Positions 40,416-50,373 are shown, numbered from the stretch's first letter. The stretch is DNA of 64,000 bases from Sinorhizobium fredii NGR234 (GCF_000018545.1 NC_012587.1:3252001-3316000), one strand, 5' to 3'. Notes: generated from the sequence alone by a model not told the origin. Translations and numbers: made by a program.

Positions 40416-41570
40416 TCACGGAATGACCGTATTTTCAATATGTTGAGCGGCATATTCTTCGCTTTGCATCTCGATGAGACGTGAAACCGTCCGGTCGAAT
40501 TCGAAGCCTTCGGTGCCCTTCTTGGCGACCAGGAGCCGCTCGGGCTCGGCGGCGGCCGAAGCGAACAGACGGGCGCCCTGGTCATAGAGCGCATCGACCA
40601 GGATGATGAAGCGCTTCGTCTCGTTGCGCATATGCGGGCCGAGATGCGGAACGCGGTCGAGGAAGATCGTCCTGTATTGCGACAGGATTGCCAGGTAGTC
40701 GGCCGCACCGAGCGGCTGGGCGCAGAGATCGGCGAAGGAAAAGCGGGCGCACTGGCCGACGGCGCAAGGCACATGGATTTTCCGGCCCTTCCGGCCGATC
40801 TCCGCAAAGCTTGCAGGCGCGCCGTTGGTCGCGACATACCAGGCGCGATCCATCGCCGCTTCGGTTTCCGGTCCGAGCGGCGACAGCCAGACGGGATTTC
40901 CCTCGGTCTTGCGCAGGCGATAGTCGGTGTCGGTGTCGAGCGAGATGATCCCGGTATGGGCTTTCAGGAGTTCGATGAAAGGCAGGAAGAGCCCGCGGTT
41001 GAGGCCGTCGCGATAAAGTTCGGAGGGCTCCACGTTCGAGGTCGCCACAAGCACGCAGCCCTTGGCGAAGAGCTCGCCGAAGAGACGCCCGAGGATCATC
41101 GCATCGGCGATGTCGGTCACCGAAAATTCGTCGAAACACAGAAGCCGCGCCTCGGCGAAGAGCTCCGACGCAACCGGCGGGATCGGGTCGGCCTGTTTGG
41201 TCTCGCCGTTCTTGAGCTTCTGGCGGTGCTTGTAGATGCGCTCGTGCACATCCGCCATGAATTCATGGAAATGGGCGCGCCGCTTGCGCTGGATGGGCAC
41301 CGCGTCGAAGAACATGTCCATCAGCATGGTCTTGCCGCGGCCGACGCCGCCATGGATGTAGAGGCCCTTGACCGGCGCCTGCTCCTTCTTGCGGGCAGCA
41401 AACAGCCAACCGAGCGCGTTGGCCTTGCGCGACGGCCGGCTGGCGATCAGTTCCGCCGTCAGATGGTCAAGGCGTCTTGCGATGGCGCATTGCGCCGGGT
41501 CACGCTGCCGCTCGCCAGCCGCGACGAGCGCCTCGAGCTTGTGGAGAATACTGTCGTCAGGATTGAGCAC
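40416..41570 (-). CDS. zapE: AFG1-family ATPase, cell division protein ZapE
   Basis: This 384-residue P-loop ATPase of the AFG1/ZapE family has Walker A GGVGRGKTMLMD. The following FEMADVHERIYKHR-like segment and Walker B LLCFDEFSVTDIADAMIL are characteristic, as is LVATSNVEPSELYRDGL. The start is a GTG at 41570 preceded by AGGGTG; the frame is open further upstream through the intergenic repeat. In E. coli ZapE acts on the Z-ring under low oxygen. It is directly upstream of mdh, as in other rhizobia. Confidence 0.88.
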   Translation of the reverse strand: MLNPDDSILHKLEALVAAGERQRDPAQCAIARRLDHLTAELIASRPSRKANALGWLFAARKKEQAPVKGLYIHGGVGRGKTMLMDMFFDAVPIQRKRRAHFHEFMADVHERIYKHRQKLKNGETKQADPIPPVASELFAEARLLCFDEFSVTDIADAMILGRLFGELFAKGCVLVATSNVEPSELYRDGLNRGLFLPFIELLKAHTGIISLDTDTDYRLRKTEGNPVWLSPLGPETEAAMDRAWYVATNGAPASFAEIGRKGRKIHVPCAVGQCARFSFADLCAQPLGAADYLAILSQYRTIFLDRVPHLGPHMRNETKRFIILVDALYDQGARLFASAAAEPERLLVAKKGTEGFEFDRTVSRLIEMQSEEYAAQHIENTVIP

Positions 41571-41659
41571 GATGCACCCTGGATGTGCCAGGGGCTGTTT
41601 CGGGATGTGAGACTTAAGGCTGCAGGCGGAAGCCCCACCCCGACGACAGGCCGTCTCCC

Positions 41660-41722
41660 CGCATGCTTCCTTGGATCCTGGCCGATCCAGGGAAACATGC
41701 AGCAACTTAAAGAGCTACAACG
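41660..41722. repeat. Family A repeat fragment, inverted copy
   Basis: The hairpin CATGCTTCCTTGGATC / GATCCAGGGAAACATG is followed by CAGCAACTTAAAGAGCTACA. It is the reverse complement of the second half of the family A repeats at 27124 and 49698. It lies between zapE and the lipoprotein gene. Confidence 0.6.
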
Positions 41723-42262
41723 TCAGCGGCTGAGGCTGACCGGCTGGCCGCCATTGGTCGAGCCGTCGAAACGCGCATCGGCGGTCTTGTAGAGGCGGGC
41801 GATCGGATTGCCGCTGCGGTCCTTGAGCACGACCTGCTTGCCGGCGACCTCCCACGATCCCATCGCCGTCAGTTCGCCGGCGCAGCCGCGCGTGCCGCCG
41901 CGCGAGCCGCTGCCGAGATTGGTCAGCGTCAGGAACATGTCGCAGGAACTGCCGGCGCTCGAAACGCGCCAGTTGCCGACCATCGATTCCTTCGTCACGT
42001 CGAGCGCACTGCTGGCGGCGGCCACGTCCGTGCCGCCGGGCGCGCCGGCTGCCGGCGTCCCCGTCGGAGCGCTCGGGAATTGCGAAGTGCTCGTCGTCGG
42101 ATCCGGAAGCTGGCCCGAGGAGACCGATGGCACCGGCTGCGCTTGCAGGGGGGCTGGCGCGGCAGAAACATCCTGAGAACCGAAGCCGCCAAAGGATGTC
42201 CGCTGGCATCCGGTCAGCGCAAGCACAATAACAAGCCCCGCCGCCGCATGAAAAACCCGCAT
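41723..42262 (-). CDS. Omp19-like lipoprotein with AprI/Inh protease-inhibitor domain
   Basis: This 179-residue lipoprotein has a signal peptide with lipobox LALTGC (Cys19). A long Pro/Ser/Thr/Ala-rich linker (about residues 30-85) leads to a C-terminal beta-barrel domain ([20 protein letters not shown] ... [18 protein letters not shown]) of the AprI/Inh metalloprotease-inhibitor type. It resembles Brucella Omp19, a surface lipoprotein that protects against host proteases. Two Cys (SSCDMF and TRGCAG) could form the conserved disulfide. The gene appears monocistronic. Confidence 0.8.
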   Translation of the reverse strand: MRVFHAAAGLVIVLALTGCQRTSFGGFGSQDVSAAPAPLQAQPVPSVSSGQLPDPTTSTSQFPSAPTGTPAAGAPGGTDVAAASSALDVTKESMVGNWRVSSAGSSCDMFLTLTNLGSGSRGGTRGCAGELTAMGSWEVAGKQVVLKDRSGNPIARLYKTADARFDGSTNGGQPVSLSR

Positions 42263-42447
42263 GTTTATACCCCCGATATTGTCCGCGAACCATGATGCAA
42301 TGCGATAATAAAGGCCGAATTACAGCAAATCCACCTGTGAGATCAAGGCACCGCATTTCGGTCTTGGCTGTTGCACGATGGAAACGCTTGCGATGAGGCC
42401 CGGAAAAAGCGGTCCCGACGGTTCGCCTGAGAGCGAAGAGCGAAGAC

Positions 42448-43044
42448 TCAGTGGTTGACCCCGGCATAGGCGCGCTCGCCCCAGAGTGCCTCGACGGCCC
42501 GGTTTCGGCCGCAACCATTGCGGTAGTACCAGTAGCGGAGCGGATTTCGCGCCGCAAAATCCTGGTGATAGTCTTCGGCCGGCCAGAACGTCGCGGGCCC
42601 TTCGACGGGCGTCGCGATCGGCCTGCCGAGTTCGGCCTCGGCCTTGATCTTCTCGGCCTTGGCCTGCATTGCCTGCGGCTCGGTCAGCGCGTAGATCGCC
42701 GTCGTATAGGAGAAGCCGCGGTCGCAGAACTGGCCGCCGCCGTCGGTCGGGTCCGTCGTGCGGAACAGCACGCCGACCAGTTCCGCATAGGAGATCTTGT
42801 CGGGATCGAACTTGATCCGCACCACCTCGCGGTGCCCCGCCTTCGCATAGTCCTTATAGGTGGGATTTTTCGTCTTGCCGCCGGCGTAGCCGGAAATCGT
42901 TTCGAGGACGCCGGACACGTCATCGAAGTCGCTCTCGACGCACCAGAAACAGCCGCCGGCGAAGATCGCATACTGCGGCTCGGCCGCCCGCGCCGGCGAC
43001 AGGAAAAGGCAGCTCACGGCGATTCCGACAGCCAGGCGAAGCAT
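42448..43044 (-). CDS. msrA: Peptide methionine sulfoxide reductase MsrA, exported
   Basis: This 198-residue MsrA has the catalytic GGCFWCVES motif (Cys32 nucleophile) and the family segments ISGYAGGKTKNPTYKDY and FRTTDPTDGGGQFCDRG. Residues 1-21 look like a signal peptide (AVSCLFLSPARAAEP), so the enzyme probably repairs oxidised methionine in the periplasm, unlike cytosolic MsrA. No msrB is adjacent. Confidence 0.88.
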   Translation of the reverse strand: MLRLAVGIAVSCLFLSPARAAEPQYAIFAGGCFWCVESDFDDVSGVLETISGYAGGKTKNPTYKDYAKAGHREVVRIKFDPDKISYAELVGVLFRTTDPTDGGGQFCDRGFSYTTAIYALTEPQAMQAKAEKIKAEAELGRPIATPVEGPATFWPAEDYHQDFAARNPLRYWYYRNGCGRNRAVEALWGERAYAGVNH

Positions 43045-43134
43045 CGGCGACCCTCCACCCTTTATTACCTATACGCGTCGCTATGGCTTTCAATTCACTT
43101 ACCGACACGTCGATGTGAGGGCCGTGATAATGCA

Positions 43135-43159
43135 GACGGCGGGCACCCGGCCCGCCGTC
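43135..43159. repeat. GC-rich hairpin upstream of msrA
   Basis: GACGGCGGG CACCCGG CCCGCCGTC forms a 9-bp perfect stem between the msrA start and the MITE-like element. No T-run follows on either strand. It may form part of a repeat. The rest of 43045-43192 shows no gene. Confidence 0.45.
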
Positions 43160-43192
43160 GGATTGCCATGGATTGTCGCCGCAGCCGGGCCG

Positions 43193-43465
43193 CTAGAGCC
43201 TTTCCTGGTTAAATTGAACCATTCTGTTGGCTCAAGCGGAGTGGAATGTTTGCTCGGCTGGCGCGCGGCGTAGCCAAAGCATACGGCCAAGCCAGCCGAG
43301 CAAACAGGCCGCCCGCTTCAGCCAACCCGAATGGCCGGGCATCTTTCCGCCAGGATCAGAGGCGATCGCCTCGGCCGTACCTTCGGGTACGACCCTCGAC
43401 AATCCTCTGCCCTGACGAAAACCTGCTCCGGCAGAATGCTTCAATTTAACCAGGAAAGGCTCTAG
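43193..43465. mobile_element. MITE-like element, 273 bp, abutting sdhB
   Basis: A perfect 26-bp terminal inverted repeat (43193-43218 and 43440-43465) starts with CTAGAGCCTTTCCTGG and extends imperfectly to about 35 bp. Inside is a perfect 16-bp inverted repeat, TGTTTGCTCGGCTGGC (43247-43262) with its complement (43291-43306). No convincing open frame is present. Both ends are CTAG, which could be the target duplication. The sdhB stop codon TAG is formed by the element's terminal bases (43462-43464 on the minus strand). It resembles a non-autonomous palindromic element. Confidence 0.75.
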
Positions 43466-44241
43466 AACCGGCGCTCGACCAGCATCTTCTTGATCTCGCC
43501 GATCGCCTTGGCGGGGTTCAAGCCCTTCGGACAGGCCTGGGCGCAGTTCATGATCGTGTGGCAGCGGTAAAGCCGGAACGGATCCTCGAGGTTGTCGAGG
43601 CGCTCGCCGGTCGCCTCGTCTCGGGAGTCGATCAGCCAGCGATAGGCCTGCAGGAGAACGGCCGGACCGAGATAGCGGTCGCCGTTCCACCAGTAGCTCG
43701 GACAGGAGGTCGAGCAGCAGGCGCAGAGGATGCACTCGTAGAGCCCGTCGAGCTTCTGGCGGTCTTCGTGGCTCTGCCGCCATTCCTTGGCCGGCGTCGG
43801 CGACACCGTCTTCAGCCACGGCTCGATCGACCGGTGCTGGGCGTAGAAATTGGTGAGATCCGGCACCAGGTCCTTGACAACAGGCATGTGCGGCAGCGGA
43901 TAGACCTTCACCGAGCCCTTGATCTCGTCCATGCCCTTCGTGCAGGCGAGCGTGTTGGTGCCGTCGATGTTCATCGCGCAGGAGCCGCAGATGCCCTCGC
44001 GGCAGGAGCGGCGCAGCGTCAGCGTCGGATCGATATTGTTCTTGATGTAGAGCAGCCCGTCGAGGACCATCGGCCCGCAATCGTCGATGTCGATGTAATA
44101 GGTATCGACCCGCGGGTTCTTGCCGTCGTCCGGATTCCAGCGGTAGACGCGGTATTCGCGAAGGTTCGTCGCGCCGACCGGCTTCGGCCAGACCTTGCCT
44201 TCATTGACCTGCGAGTTCTTGGGAAGAGCGAGTTCAACCAT
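43462..44241 (-). CDS. sdhB: Succinate dehydrogenase iron-sulfur subunit
   Basis: This 259-residue subunit carries the [2Fe-2S] ligands [21 protein letters not shown] and the C-terminal cluster ligands [16 protein letters not shown] and [15 protein letters not shown]. It moves electrons from SdhA to quinone. It is the last gene of sdhCDAB. The stop codon TAG coincides with the end of the MITE-like element, so the present 3' end may have been altered by that insertion. Confidence 0.97.
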   Translation of the reverse strand: MVELALPKNSQVNEGKVWPKPVGATNLREYRVYRWNPDDGKNPRVDTYYIDIDDCGPMVLDGLLYIKNNIDPTLTLRRSCREGICGSCAMNIDGTNTLACTKGMDEIKGSVKVYPLPHMPVVKDLVPDLTNFYAQHRSIEPWLKTVSPTPAKEWRQSHEDRQKLDGLYECILCACCSTSCPSYWWNGDRYLGPAVLLQAYRWLIDSRDEATGERLDNLEDPFRLYRCHTIMNCAQACPKGLNPAKAIGEIKKMLVERRF

Positions 44242-44259
44242 GTGCCTTAGTCCTCGAGA

Positions 44260-46101
44260 TCAATAGACGCGCGCCTTCGGCTCGATCTTCTTCGGATCGA
44301 TGCCGCCGGCGATAAGCTCGGTATGAACCGGACGATATTCGAGCCGGACCTCGCCGGTGTCGTTGACCCAGGCGAGCGTGTGCTTGCGCCAGTTCGTGTC
44401 GTCGCGGCCGCCGAGCGGGCCGTCCTTGTAGTCCTCGCGGGCGTGCGCGCCGCGGCTTTCCTTACGCGCTTCGGCGCCGTAGACCGTGGTGATGGCGTTG
44501 GCCATTAAATTCTCGAGCTCCAGCGTCTCGACAAGGTCGGAGTTCCAGATCATCGAGCGGTCGGTGACCTTGACGTCCGGCAGTTCCTTCCAGATCGCCG
44601 ACAGGCGCTTGCAGCCGGATTCGAGCGATTCCTGGGTACGGAACACGGCCGCGTCTTCCTGCATGGCGCGCTGCATCTTGTCGCGCAGCACCGCCGTCGG
44701 CGTGCCGCCCCTGGCGTGACGCAGCCGGTCGAAGCGCTCCATGATCCGGTCCGAGGCGGCCGTGTCGACCTCCGGCACCGCCTCGTTGCGGTCGATGATC
44801 TGGCCGGCGCGGATCGCCGCGGCGCGACCGAAGACGACGAGGTCGATCAACGAGTTGGAGCCGAGGCGGTTGGCGCCGTGCACCGAGGCGCAGCCGGCTT
44901 CGCCGACGGCCATCAGGCCGGGCGCGATGCGCTCGGGGTTCTGGGCGTCGGCATTCAGCACCTCGCCCCAATAGTTGGTCGGGACGCCGCCCATGTTGTA
45001 GTGAACGGTCGGCAGAACCGGGATCGGTTCGCGGGTAACGTCGACGCCGGCAAAGATCTTCGCCGATTCCGAGATGCCGGGCAGGCGTTCGTGCAGCACC
45101 TTCGGATCGAGATGATCGAGGTGCAGGAAGATGTGGTCCTTGTTCTTGCCGACGCCGCGACCTTCGCGGATTTCCATCGTCATGCAGCGCGACACGACGT
45201 CGCGCGAGGCGAGGTCCTTGGCCGACGGGGCATAGCGCTCCATGAAGCGCTCGCCTTCCGAGTTGACGAGATAGCCGCCCTCGCCGCGCGCCCCTTCGGT
45301 GATCAGACAGCCGGCGCCGTAGATGCCGGTCGGGTGGAACTGCACGAATTCCATGTCCTGCAGCGGCAGGCCGGCCCGGGCGATCATGCCGCCGCCGTCG
45401 CCGGTGCAGGTATGCGCCGAGGTCGCCGAGAAATAGGCGCGGCCGTAGCCGCCGGTCGCCAAGACCACCATCTTCGCGGCCAAGCGATGGATCGTGCCGT
45501 CGTCGAGGTTCCAGGCGACGACGCCGGTGCAGCGCCCGTCATCCGACATGATCAGGTCGAGGGCGAAATACTCGATGAAGAACTCGGCGTTGTTGCGCAG
45601 CGACTGGCCGTAGAGCGTGTGCAGGATCGCATGGCCGGTGCGGTCGGCGGCCGCGCAGGTGCGCTGCACCGGCGGGCCTTCGCCGTAGTTCTGCATGTGA
45701 CCGCCGAAGGGCCGCTGGTAGATCTTGCCTTCCTCGTTGCGCGAGAAGGGCACGCCGTAGTGCTCGAGCTCATAGACCGCCTTCGGCGCTTCCATGGCGA
45801 GATATTGCATGGCGTCGACGTCGCCGAGCCAGTCCGAGCCCTTGACGGTGTCGTAGAGGTGCCACTGCCAGGAGTCCGGCGTCATGTTCTGCAGCGAGGC
45901 GGCGATACCGCCTTGGGCCGCCACCGTGTGCGAGCGGGTCGGGAAGACCTTGGTGATGCAAGCGGTCTTGAGGCCCTGCTCGGCCATGCCGAGGGTCGCA
46001 CGCAGGCCGGCGCCGCCGGCGCCGACGACGACGACGTCGAAGGCGTGGTCGACATACTGATAGGCCTTGCCGTTTGCAGCGGGGGAACTGATCGATGCCA
46101 T
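44260..46101 (-). CDS. sdhA: Succinate dehydrogenase flavoprotein subunit
   Basis: This 613-residue flavoprotein has FAD-binding [20 protein letters not shown] and the covalent-FAD His region [12 protein letters not shown]. The active-site stretch [18 protein letters not shown] and a C-terminal helical domain are present. ATG 46101 ([11 protein letters not shown]) was chosen; an upstream TTG is unlikely. It lies 18 nt before sdhB and overlaps nothing. Confidence 0.97.
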   Translation of the reverse strand: MASISSPAANGKAYQYVDHAFDVVVVGAGGAGLRATLGMAEQGLKTACITKVFPTRSHTVAAQGGIAASLQNMTPDSWQWHLYDTVKGSDWLGDVDAMQYLAMEAPKAVYELEHYGVPFSRNEEGKIYQRPFGGHMQNYGEGPPVQRTCAAADRTGHAILHTLYGQSLRNNAEFFIEYFALDLIMSDDGRCTGVVAWNLDDGTIHRLAAKMVVLATGGYGRAYFSATSAHTCTGDGGGMIARAGLPLQDMEFVQFHPTGIYGAGCLITEGARGEGGYLVNSEGERFMERYAPSAKDLASRDVVSRCMTMEIREGRGVGKNKDHIFLHLDHLDPKVLHERLPGISESAKIFAGVDVTREPIPVLPTVHYNMGGVPTNYWGEVLNADAQNPERIAPGLMAVGEAGCASVHGANRLGSNSLIDLVVFGRAAAIRAGQIIDRNEAVPEVDTAASDRIMERFDRLRHARGGTPTAVLRDKMQRAMQEDAAVFRTQESLESGCKRLSAIWKELPDVKVTDRSMIWNSDLVETLELENLMANAITTVYGAEARKESRGAHAREDYKDGPLGGRDDTNWRKHTLAWVNDTGEVRLEYRPVHTELIAGGIDPKKIEPKARVY

Positions 46102-46108
46102 GACGAAA

Positions 46109-46489
46109 TTACCCTGCAAAAGCGATCTTCAGGACGGCGAAAAGACAGAGCCCGCCGATCGCGATCGCAAAGAATGTGTTGAGCATGAGAAGCGCGATCT
46201 TGACGCCCTCCGCATGGACGTAGTCCTCGATGATGACCTGCATGCCGATCCGCATGTGGACGAGCGCCGAGATCACGACGAGAGCCATGATTACCGCGAC
46301 GAACGGATTGGCGAGGGCGGCGACGACTTCCGCATGCGGCGCACCGGCATAACGGGCCACGAAGAAGACGAAGAAGGTTAAGAGCGGAAGGTTGGAGACG
46401 GCCGTCAGGCGCTGGCGCCAGAAGTGGTCCGTACCCTCCTTGGCCGAGCCGAGACCGCGAACCTTGCCGAGGGGTGTGCGCATATCCAT
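46109..46489 (-). CDS. sdhD: Succinate dehydrogenase membrane anchor subunit
   Basis: This 126-residue protein has three predicted membrane helices. It contains [21 protein letters not shown], the haem- and quinone-contacting segment typical of SdhD. It is 7 nt upstream of sdhA. With SdhC it anchors the complex and forms the ubiquinone site. Confidence 0.93.
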   Translation of the reverse strand: MDMRTPLGKVRGLGSAKEGTDHFWRQRLTAVSNLPLLTFFVFFVARYAGAPHAEVVAALANPFVAVIMALVVISALVHMRIGMQVIIEDYVHAEGVKIALLMLNTFFAIAIGGLCLFAVLKIAFAG

Positions 46490-46501
46490 GGTGATTTCCC
46501 C

Positions 46502-46894
46502 TTAGCGAACGAGAGAACCGACGATCCAGAGAAGGAGCGTCAGCGCGACCGACCCGGCGAGCGTCCCCTTGGCCATCTTCGTCGCGAAATGCTTCTCGTA
46601 GCCGTAGCCGAGATCCCAGATGAAATGGCGGATGCCGCCGAGCATGTGATGCACCAATGCCCAGGTGTAGCCGAACAGCACGAGCTTGCCGATCAGCGTG
46701 CCGAACAGCCAGTTTACCCAATCGTAATAGGCCGCGCCCGAGGCGGCGGCGATCAACCACCAGGCGACCAGGATCGTGCCGAAATAGAGTGCGCCGCCGG
46801 TAATGCGGTGCACGATCGACATGACCATGGTGGGAATGGGCTTGTAGATTTGAAGATGCGGCGAGAGCGGCCGGCTTCTTGTGACATTCGTCAT
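46502..46894 (-). CDS. sdhC: Succinate dehydrogenase cytochrome b556 subunit
   Basis: This 130-residue, three-helix protein contains RPLSPHLQIYKPIPTMVMSI near the N-terminus, SIVHRITGGALY, and the haem-ligand region HHMLGGIRHFIWD. It is the first gene of sdhCDAB. The promoter lies within the AT-richer interval 46895-47160. Confidence 0.95.
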   Translation of the reverse strand: MTNVTRSRPLSPHLQIYKPIPTMVMSIVHRITGGALYFGTILVAWWLIAAASGAAYYDWVNWLFGTLIGKLVLFGYTWALVHHMLGGIRHFIWDLGYGYEKHFATKMAKGTLAGSVALTLLLWIVGSLVR

Positions 46895-47198
46895 CGGAAC
46901 CTCACGAAATGACCGGAGTCCACGCCCTTAAACTAGACTAATTTCATCCGGTATCGCACCCGATTGTGCGCAATTCAGTCATCCGGACCTTTAATCACCA
47001 TATTGCTTAACGACAAGTATGCTTGCGGTGCAAAATAAATAAAATCGATTAGACGAAAAGCGGCATTTTCGGGTCTGGCGGAGACATCCGCCCGTTAACG
47101 ATATGGGCGGAAAACCCAATCGAATCCGTGACATTTCACTGCGCTTGCATCAGGATGCGATTAAGAATTCGTTAACCGCATCCTGAAGGCAGGACAGA
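46895..47198. other. Divergent intergenic region, sdhC to basic exported protein
   Basis: About 300 nt, notably AT-richer than its surroundings, must hold the sdhCDAB promoter (minus) and that of the gene at 47199 (plus). Apart from a CtrA-type box at 47161-47175 no element could be assigned with confidence. Confidence 0.5.
47161..47175. promoter_or_regulatory. Candidate CtrA-binding site
   Basis: TTAAGAATTCGTTAA matches the full CtrA consensus TTAA-N7-TTAA. It ends 23 nt before the ATG at 47199, so CtrA could directly affect that gene's transcription. Confidence 0.5.
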
Positions 47199-47846
47199 AT
47201 GAATCTGTTGCGCGCGGTCCATGCGACCAAAGTTCTCCTCCTGGCCTTCACGCTGGCGATCCCGGTCGGCCTGCCTGTGCAAGCGGGCAGCAACAGGGGC
47301 CTGTCGGAAGTGGAGACGCGGGTCCGGCATGTCCGGCTCAAGCACCGCTCCCCGGACCACGCCCGCCACAAGGCACATGATCGCCGCCATTTCGCCGGCC
47401 ATCGGCGCCACCGCTCCTTCAATTCCAGCGTCGATGACTTCTCGTCTTTCGAGACAGGCGGCCTGGGCAACGTCCAAACCCGCGTCCGCCATATCCGACG
47501 GAAGCACTGGCCCTCTCACTTCGCGCGCCGTGACCGCCATCGCGGAGACTTTGTATTCATTGACGGAAGGGGCTATGGCGCCGGCAGCTACAGCGGCGAC
47601 TTCGATGGCGGCTATGATTTTCCGTCCGGGATCCCCGGCCTCGGCACCTATGCCGGCAACCTTTCCGCCTACGAGCAGCCGGGCAACGGCATCTATTTCA
47701 GCCAGGCCGGCAGCTATTCCTATGGGATAGAGGACGAAATCGGGGCAGCCCCGCCAGCGGAGCGCCCGAAGATCATCGTCGTCTCGCCGCAGACCAATGC
47801 CAGCGCCTGCGCGTGGGAGCACGGGGTCTGCGTCGTCCGGCCATAG
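47199..47846 (+). CDS. Exported, His/Arg-rich repeat protein of unknown function
   Basis: This 215-residue protein has a signal peptide (KVLLLAFTLAIPVGLPVQAG). Its mature N-terminal half is very rich in His and Arg and contains two related units: EVETRVRHVRLKHRSPDHAR and NVQTRVRHIRRKHWPSHFAR. The C-terminal half is Gly/Tyr-rich (GAGSYSGDFDGGYDFPSG) and ends with two Cys (SACAWEHGVCVVRP). The mature part should be periplasmic or surface-associated and could bind metal or polyanions, but this is inference. A CtrA-type box lies directly upstream. Confidence 0.7.
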   Translation: MNLLRAVHATKVLLLAFTLAIPVGLPVQAGSNRGLSEVETRVRHVRLKHRSPDHARHKAHDRRHFAGHRRHRSFNSSVDDFSSFETGGLGNVQTRVRHIRRKHWPSHFARRDRHRGDFVFIDGRGYGAGSYSGDFDGGYDFPSGIPGLGTYAGNLSAYEQPGNGIYFSQAGSYSYGIEDEIGAAPPAERPKIIVVSPQTNASACAWEHGVCVVRP

Positions 47847-48194
47847 GCCGGGACCACGCGACAGGGCGGACGAGGCGTAACTGTCGCGCGGAATTGTGCC
47901 CTCCCCTTGCGAGCGAAGCCGTTGACGGGCTTGGGAGCGCAAGCCCTGTTCCGCCCATCTCGCCGATTGCCGAACAATCAAAAAATTGATATGAGCACCG
48001 GCCATGGAATCCAAATTTAGATGTCGCGAACAGAAAATCGTCGTGCTGCAGGACCACAAGCGTCTGCCGGCACGTTTTTTCGCGCGTGTCTGCGGCGCGC
48101 TCACCAGCCGCCTAGGCTGATCGCTTGATCAGTGTTGTTCCGGCCGCACCGCCGCCGGTTTTCCGTATTCTGAAATTTCGATGGATATATCGCC
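47847..48194. other. Intergenic region upstream of leuC
   Basis: The 348 nt hold a hairpin GGGCTTG/CAAGCCC (47927-47946), which could terminate the preceding gene, and a CTGATC GCTT GATCAG palindrome (48117-48132). The leuC promoter should lie here. No Leu-rich attenuator leader peptide was found. Confidence 0.45.
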
Positions 48195-49604
48195 ATGAGC
48201 GCACCGCGTACCCTCTATGACAAGATCTGGGACGACCATCTGGTCAATCAACAGGATGACGGCACCTGTCTGCTCTACATCGACCGTCACCTCGTGCACG
48301 AGGTGACGAGTCCGCAGGCCTTCGAAGGCCTGCGCATGGCCGGCCGCAAGGTCCGCGCCCCGGAAAAGACGCTCGCCGTCGTCGACCACAACGTGCCGAC
48401 CTCGCCGGATCGCCATCTCGGCATCAAGAACGAGGAAAGCCGCATCCAGGTCGAGGCTCTCGCCAGGAACGCCGCCGATTTCGGCGTCGAATATTATTCC
48501 GAGAACGACAAGCGCCAGGGCATCGTCCACATTGTCGGTCCCGAGCAGGGCTTCACGCTGCCGGGCATGACGATCGTCTGCGGCGACAGCCACACCTCGA
48601 CGCACGGCGCCTTCGGCGCGCTGGCGCACGGCATCGGCACGTCCGAAGTGGAGCACGTGCTGGCGACCCAGACGCTGATCCAGAAGAAGGCGAAGAACAT
48701 GCTGGTGCGCGTCGACGGGCAGTTGCCGCCCGGCGTCACCGCCAAGGACATCATCCTCGCCATCATCGGCGAGATCGGCACGGCCGGCGGTACGGGCCAT
48801 GTCATCGAATTCGCCGGCGAGGCGATCCGCTCGCTGTCGATGGAAGGCCGCATGACCATCTGCAACATGACGATCGAAGGCGGCGCCCGCGCCGGCCTGA
48901 TCGCGCCGGACGAAACGACTTTCGACTATATCAAGGACAAGCCGCGTGCCCCGAAGGGCAAGGCCTGGGACATGGCGCTCGACTACTGGAAGACGCTCCA
49001 CACGGACGAAGGCGCCCACTACGACCGCATCGTCGTCCTCGATGCCGCCGACCTGCCGCCGATCGTCTCCTGGGGCTCCTCGCCGGAAGACGTCATCTCG
49101 GTCCAGGGCGCCGTTCCGAACCCCGATGACATCCAGGAAGAGACGAAGCGCGCCTCGAAGTGGCGGGCGCTCGACTATATGGGCCTGAAGCCCGGCACCA
49201 AGATCACCGATATCGCCGTCGACCGGGTCTTCATCGGCTCCTGCACCAACGGCCGCATCGAGGATCTGCGTGCCGTCGCCAAGGTCGTCGAGGGCCGCAA
49301 GGTCGCCTCGACCGTGTCGGCGATGATCGTGCCCGGCTCCGGCCTCGTCAAGGAACAGGCGGAAGCCGAGGGCCTCGACAAGATCTTCAAGGAAGCCGGT
49401 TTCGACTGGCGCGAACCCGGCTGCTCCATGTGCCTGGCGATGAACGACGACCGGCTGAAGCCGGGCGAGCGCTGCGCCTCGACCTCGAACCGCAACTTCG
49501 AAGGCCGCCAGGGCTTCAAGGGCCGCACGCACCTGGTCTCGCCGGCGATGGCCGCCGCTGCCGCGGTGGCGGGTCACTTCGTCGATATCCGCGAGTGGAA
49601 ATAA
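48195..49604 (+). CDS. leuC: 3-isopropylmalate dehydratase large subunit
   Basis: This 469-residue aconitase-family enzyme has [4Fe-4S] ligands in [13 protein letters not shown] and [11 protein letters not shown], plus [16 protein letters not shown] and [12 protein letters not shown]. It isomerises 2- to 3-isopropylmalate in leucine synthesis with LeuD, which is not in the window. The ATG at 48195 has only a weak ribosome-binding site (GGATAT). A strong terminator follows, so it is transcribed without leuD. Confidence 0.96.
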   Translation: MSAPRTLYDKIWDDHLVNQQDDGTCLLYIDRHLVHEVTSPQAFEGLRMAGRKVRAPEKTLAVVDHNVPTSPDRHLGIKNEESRIQVEALARNAADFGVEYYSENDKRQGIVHIVGPEQGFTLPGMTIVCGDSHTSTHGAFGALAHGIGTSEVEHVLATQTLIQKKAKNMLVRVDGQLPPGVTAKDIILAIIGEIGTAGGTGHVIEFAGEAIRSLSMEGRMTICNMTIEGGARAGLIAPDETTFDYIKDKPRAPKGKAWDMALDYWKTLHTDEGAHYDRIVVLDAADLPPIVSWGSSPEDVISVQGAVPNPDDIQEETKRASKWRALDYMGLKPGTKITDIAVDRVFIGSCTNGRIEDLRAVAKVVEGRKVASTVSAMIVPGSGLVKEQAEAEGLDKIFKEAGFDWREPGCSMCLAMNDDRLKPGERCASTSNRNFEGRQGFKGRTHLVSPAMAAAAAVAGHFVDIREWK

Positions 49605-49632
49605 GCCGGTTTTGAGCTTTTCCGGCATGATT

Positions 49633-49658
49633 GGCCGCCCTTCGGGGCGGCCTTTTTT
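49633..49658 (+). terminator. Rho-independent terminator of leuC
   Basis: GGCCGCCC TTCG GGGCGGCC has an 8-bp stem with a stable TTCG tetraloop, followed by six T residues. Confidence 0.93.
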
Positions 49659-49697
49659 ATTGCATGCGACGGTGCGAGAATATGATCATCGGCCAAC

Positions 49698-49803
49698 CTA
49701 CAGCGCCGCGCGCCCTATCAGGCGCGCAAAGGTCGCCGTAGCACTTTGAATTGCTGCATGCCTTCGTCCTTAATCGAGGACGATTTAAGGAGACATGCAG
49801 TAG
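49698..49803. repeat. Dispersed two-hairpin repeat, family A, copy 2
   Basis: It starts CTACAGCG, carries GCGCGCC/GGCGCGC as the inner first stem and CGCCGTAGCACTTTGAATTG as the linker. The second hairpin ends TTAAGGAGACATGCAGTAG. It parallels 27124-27230. The terminal AGTAGGAGG may contribute the ribosome-binding site of the next gene. Confidence 0.75.
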
Positions 49804-49815
49804 GAGGAATGCCCG

Positions 49816-50358
49816 ATGCCTGACGATGCCAGCCCTCCGATGCGCCGCCTCATGCTGCTCCGCCACGCCAAATCCGCCTGGCCGGAGGGGGTTGCCGACC
49901 ATCGCCGGCCGCTCGCGGGCCGCGGTCGAAAGGCCGCCCCGGCGATCGGCGCCTTCATAGCGCGGCGGGGCCTGATCCCGGACCTCGCGATCGTTTCGAC
50001 CGCCCGGCGTGCGCAAGAGACCTGGGAGCTCGTTGCCGAGGCTTTGCCGCACAAGGTTGCCGCCCGCGACGCCGTCGGCATCTACGAGGTTGCCGCCAGT
50101 GCCATGCTCGACGTGATCCGCAAGGTGGAGCCGTCTGTCGAAAAACTGCTGATCGTCGGGCACAATCCGGGCATGGCGGAACTTGCGCTGCTGCTTGCCG
50201 GTGGTGGTGATGCGGTGGCGCTGGAACGTCTCAAGGACAAGTTTCCAACGGCCGGGCTCGCCGTCATGGATTTCACCATCGAACAATGGTCGGAGATCGC
50301 GCCCGGCGCGGGCCGGCTCGTCCAGTTCGTGACGCCGCGCCTGCTGGACGGATCATGA
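49816..50358 (+). CDS. SixA-type histidine phosphatase
   Basis: This 180-residue branch-2 histidine phosphatase has the catalytic LLRHAKSAWPEG motif, the second Arg in STARRAQETW and the catalytic His in VGHNPGMAEL. SixA-like enzymes dephosphorylate phosphohistidine in phosphorelay or PTS proteins; the target here is unknown. It converges on the L,D-transpeptidase gene 15 nt downstream. An internal start at MRRLMLLRH is possible. Confidence 0.85.
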   Translation: MPDDASPPMRRLMLLRHAKSAWPEGVADHRRPLAGRGRKAAPAIGAFIARRGLIPDLAIVSTARRAQETWELVAEALPHKVAARDAVGIYEVAASAMLDVIRKVEPSVEKLLIVGHNPGMAELALLLAGGGDAVALERLKDKFPTAGLAVMDFTIEQWSEIAPGAGRLVQFVTPRLLDGS

Positions 50359-50373
50359 GGCGGCAGGCGCATC

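Noticed and set aside
48021..48128. Short open frame (35 residues) upstream of leuC considered as a leader peptide for attenuation
   Set aside because: It contains no run of leucine codons and no anti-terminator/terminator pair follows it. It looks like chance coding in GC-rich DNA.
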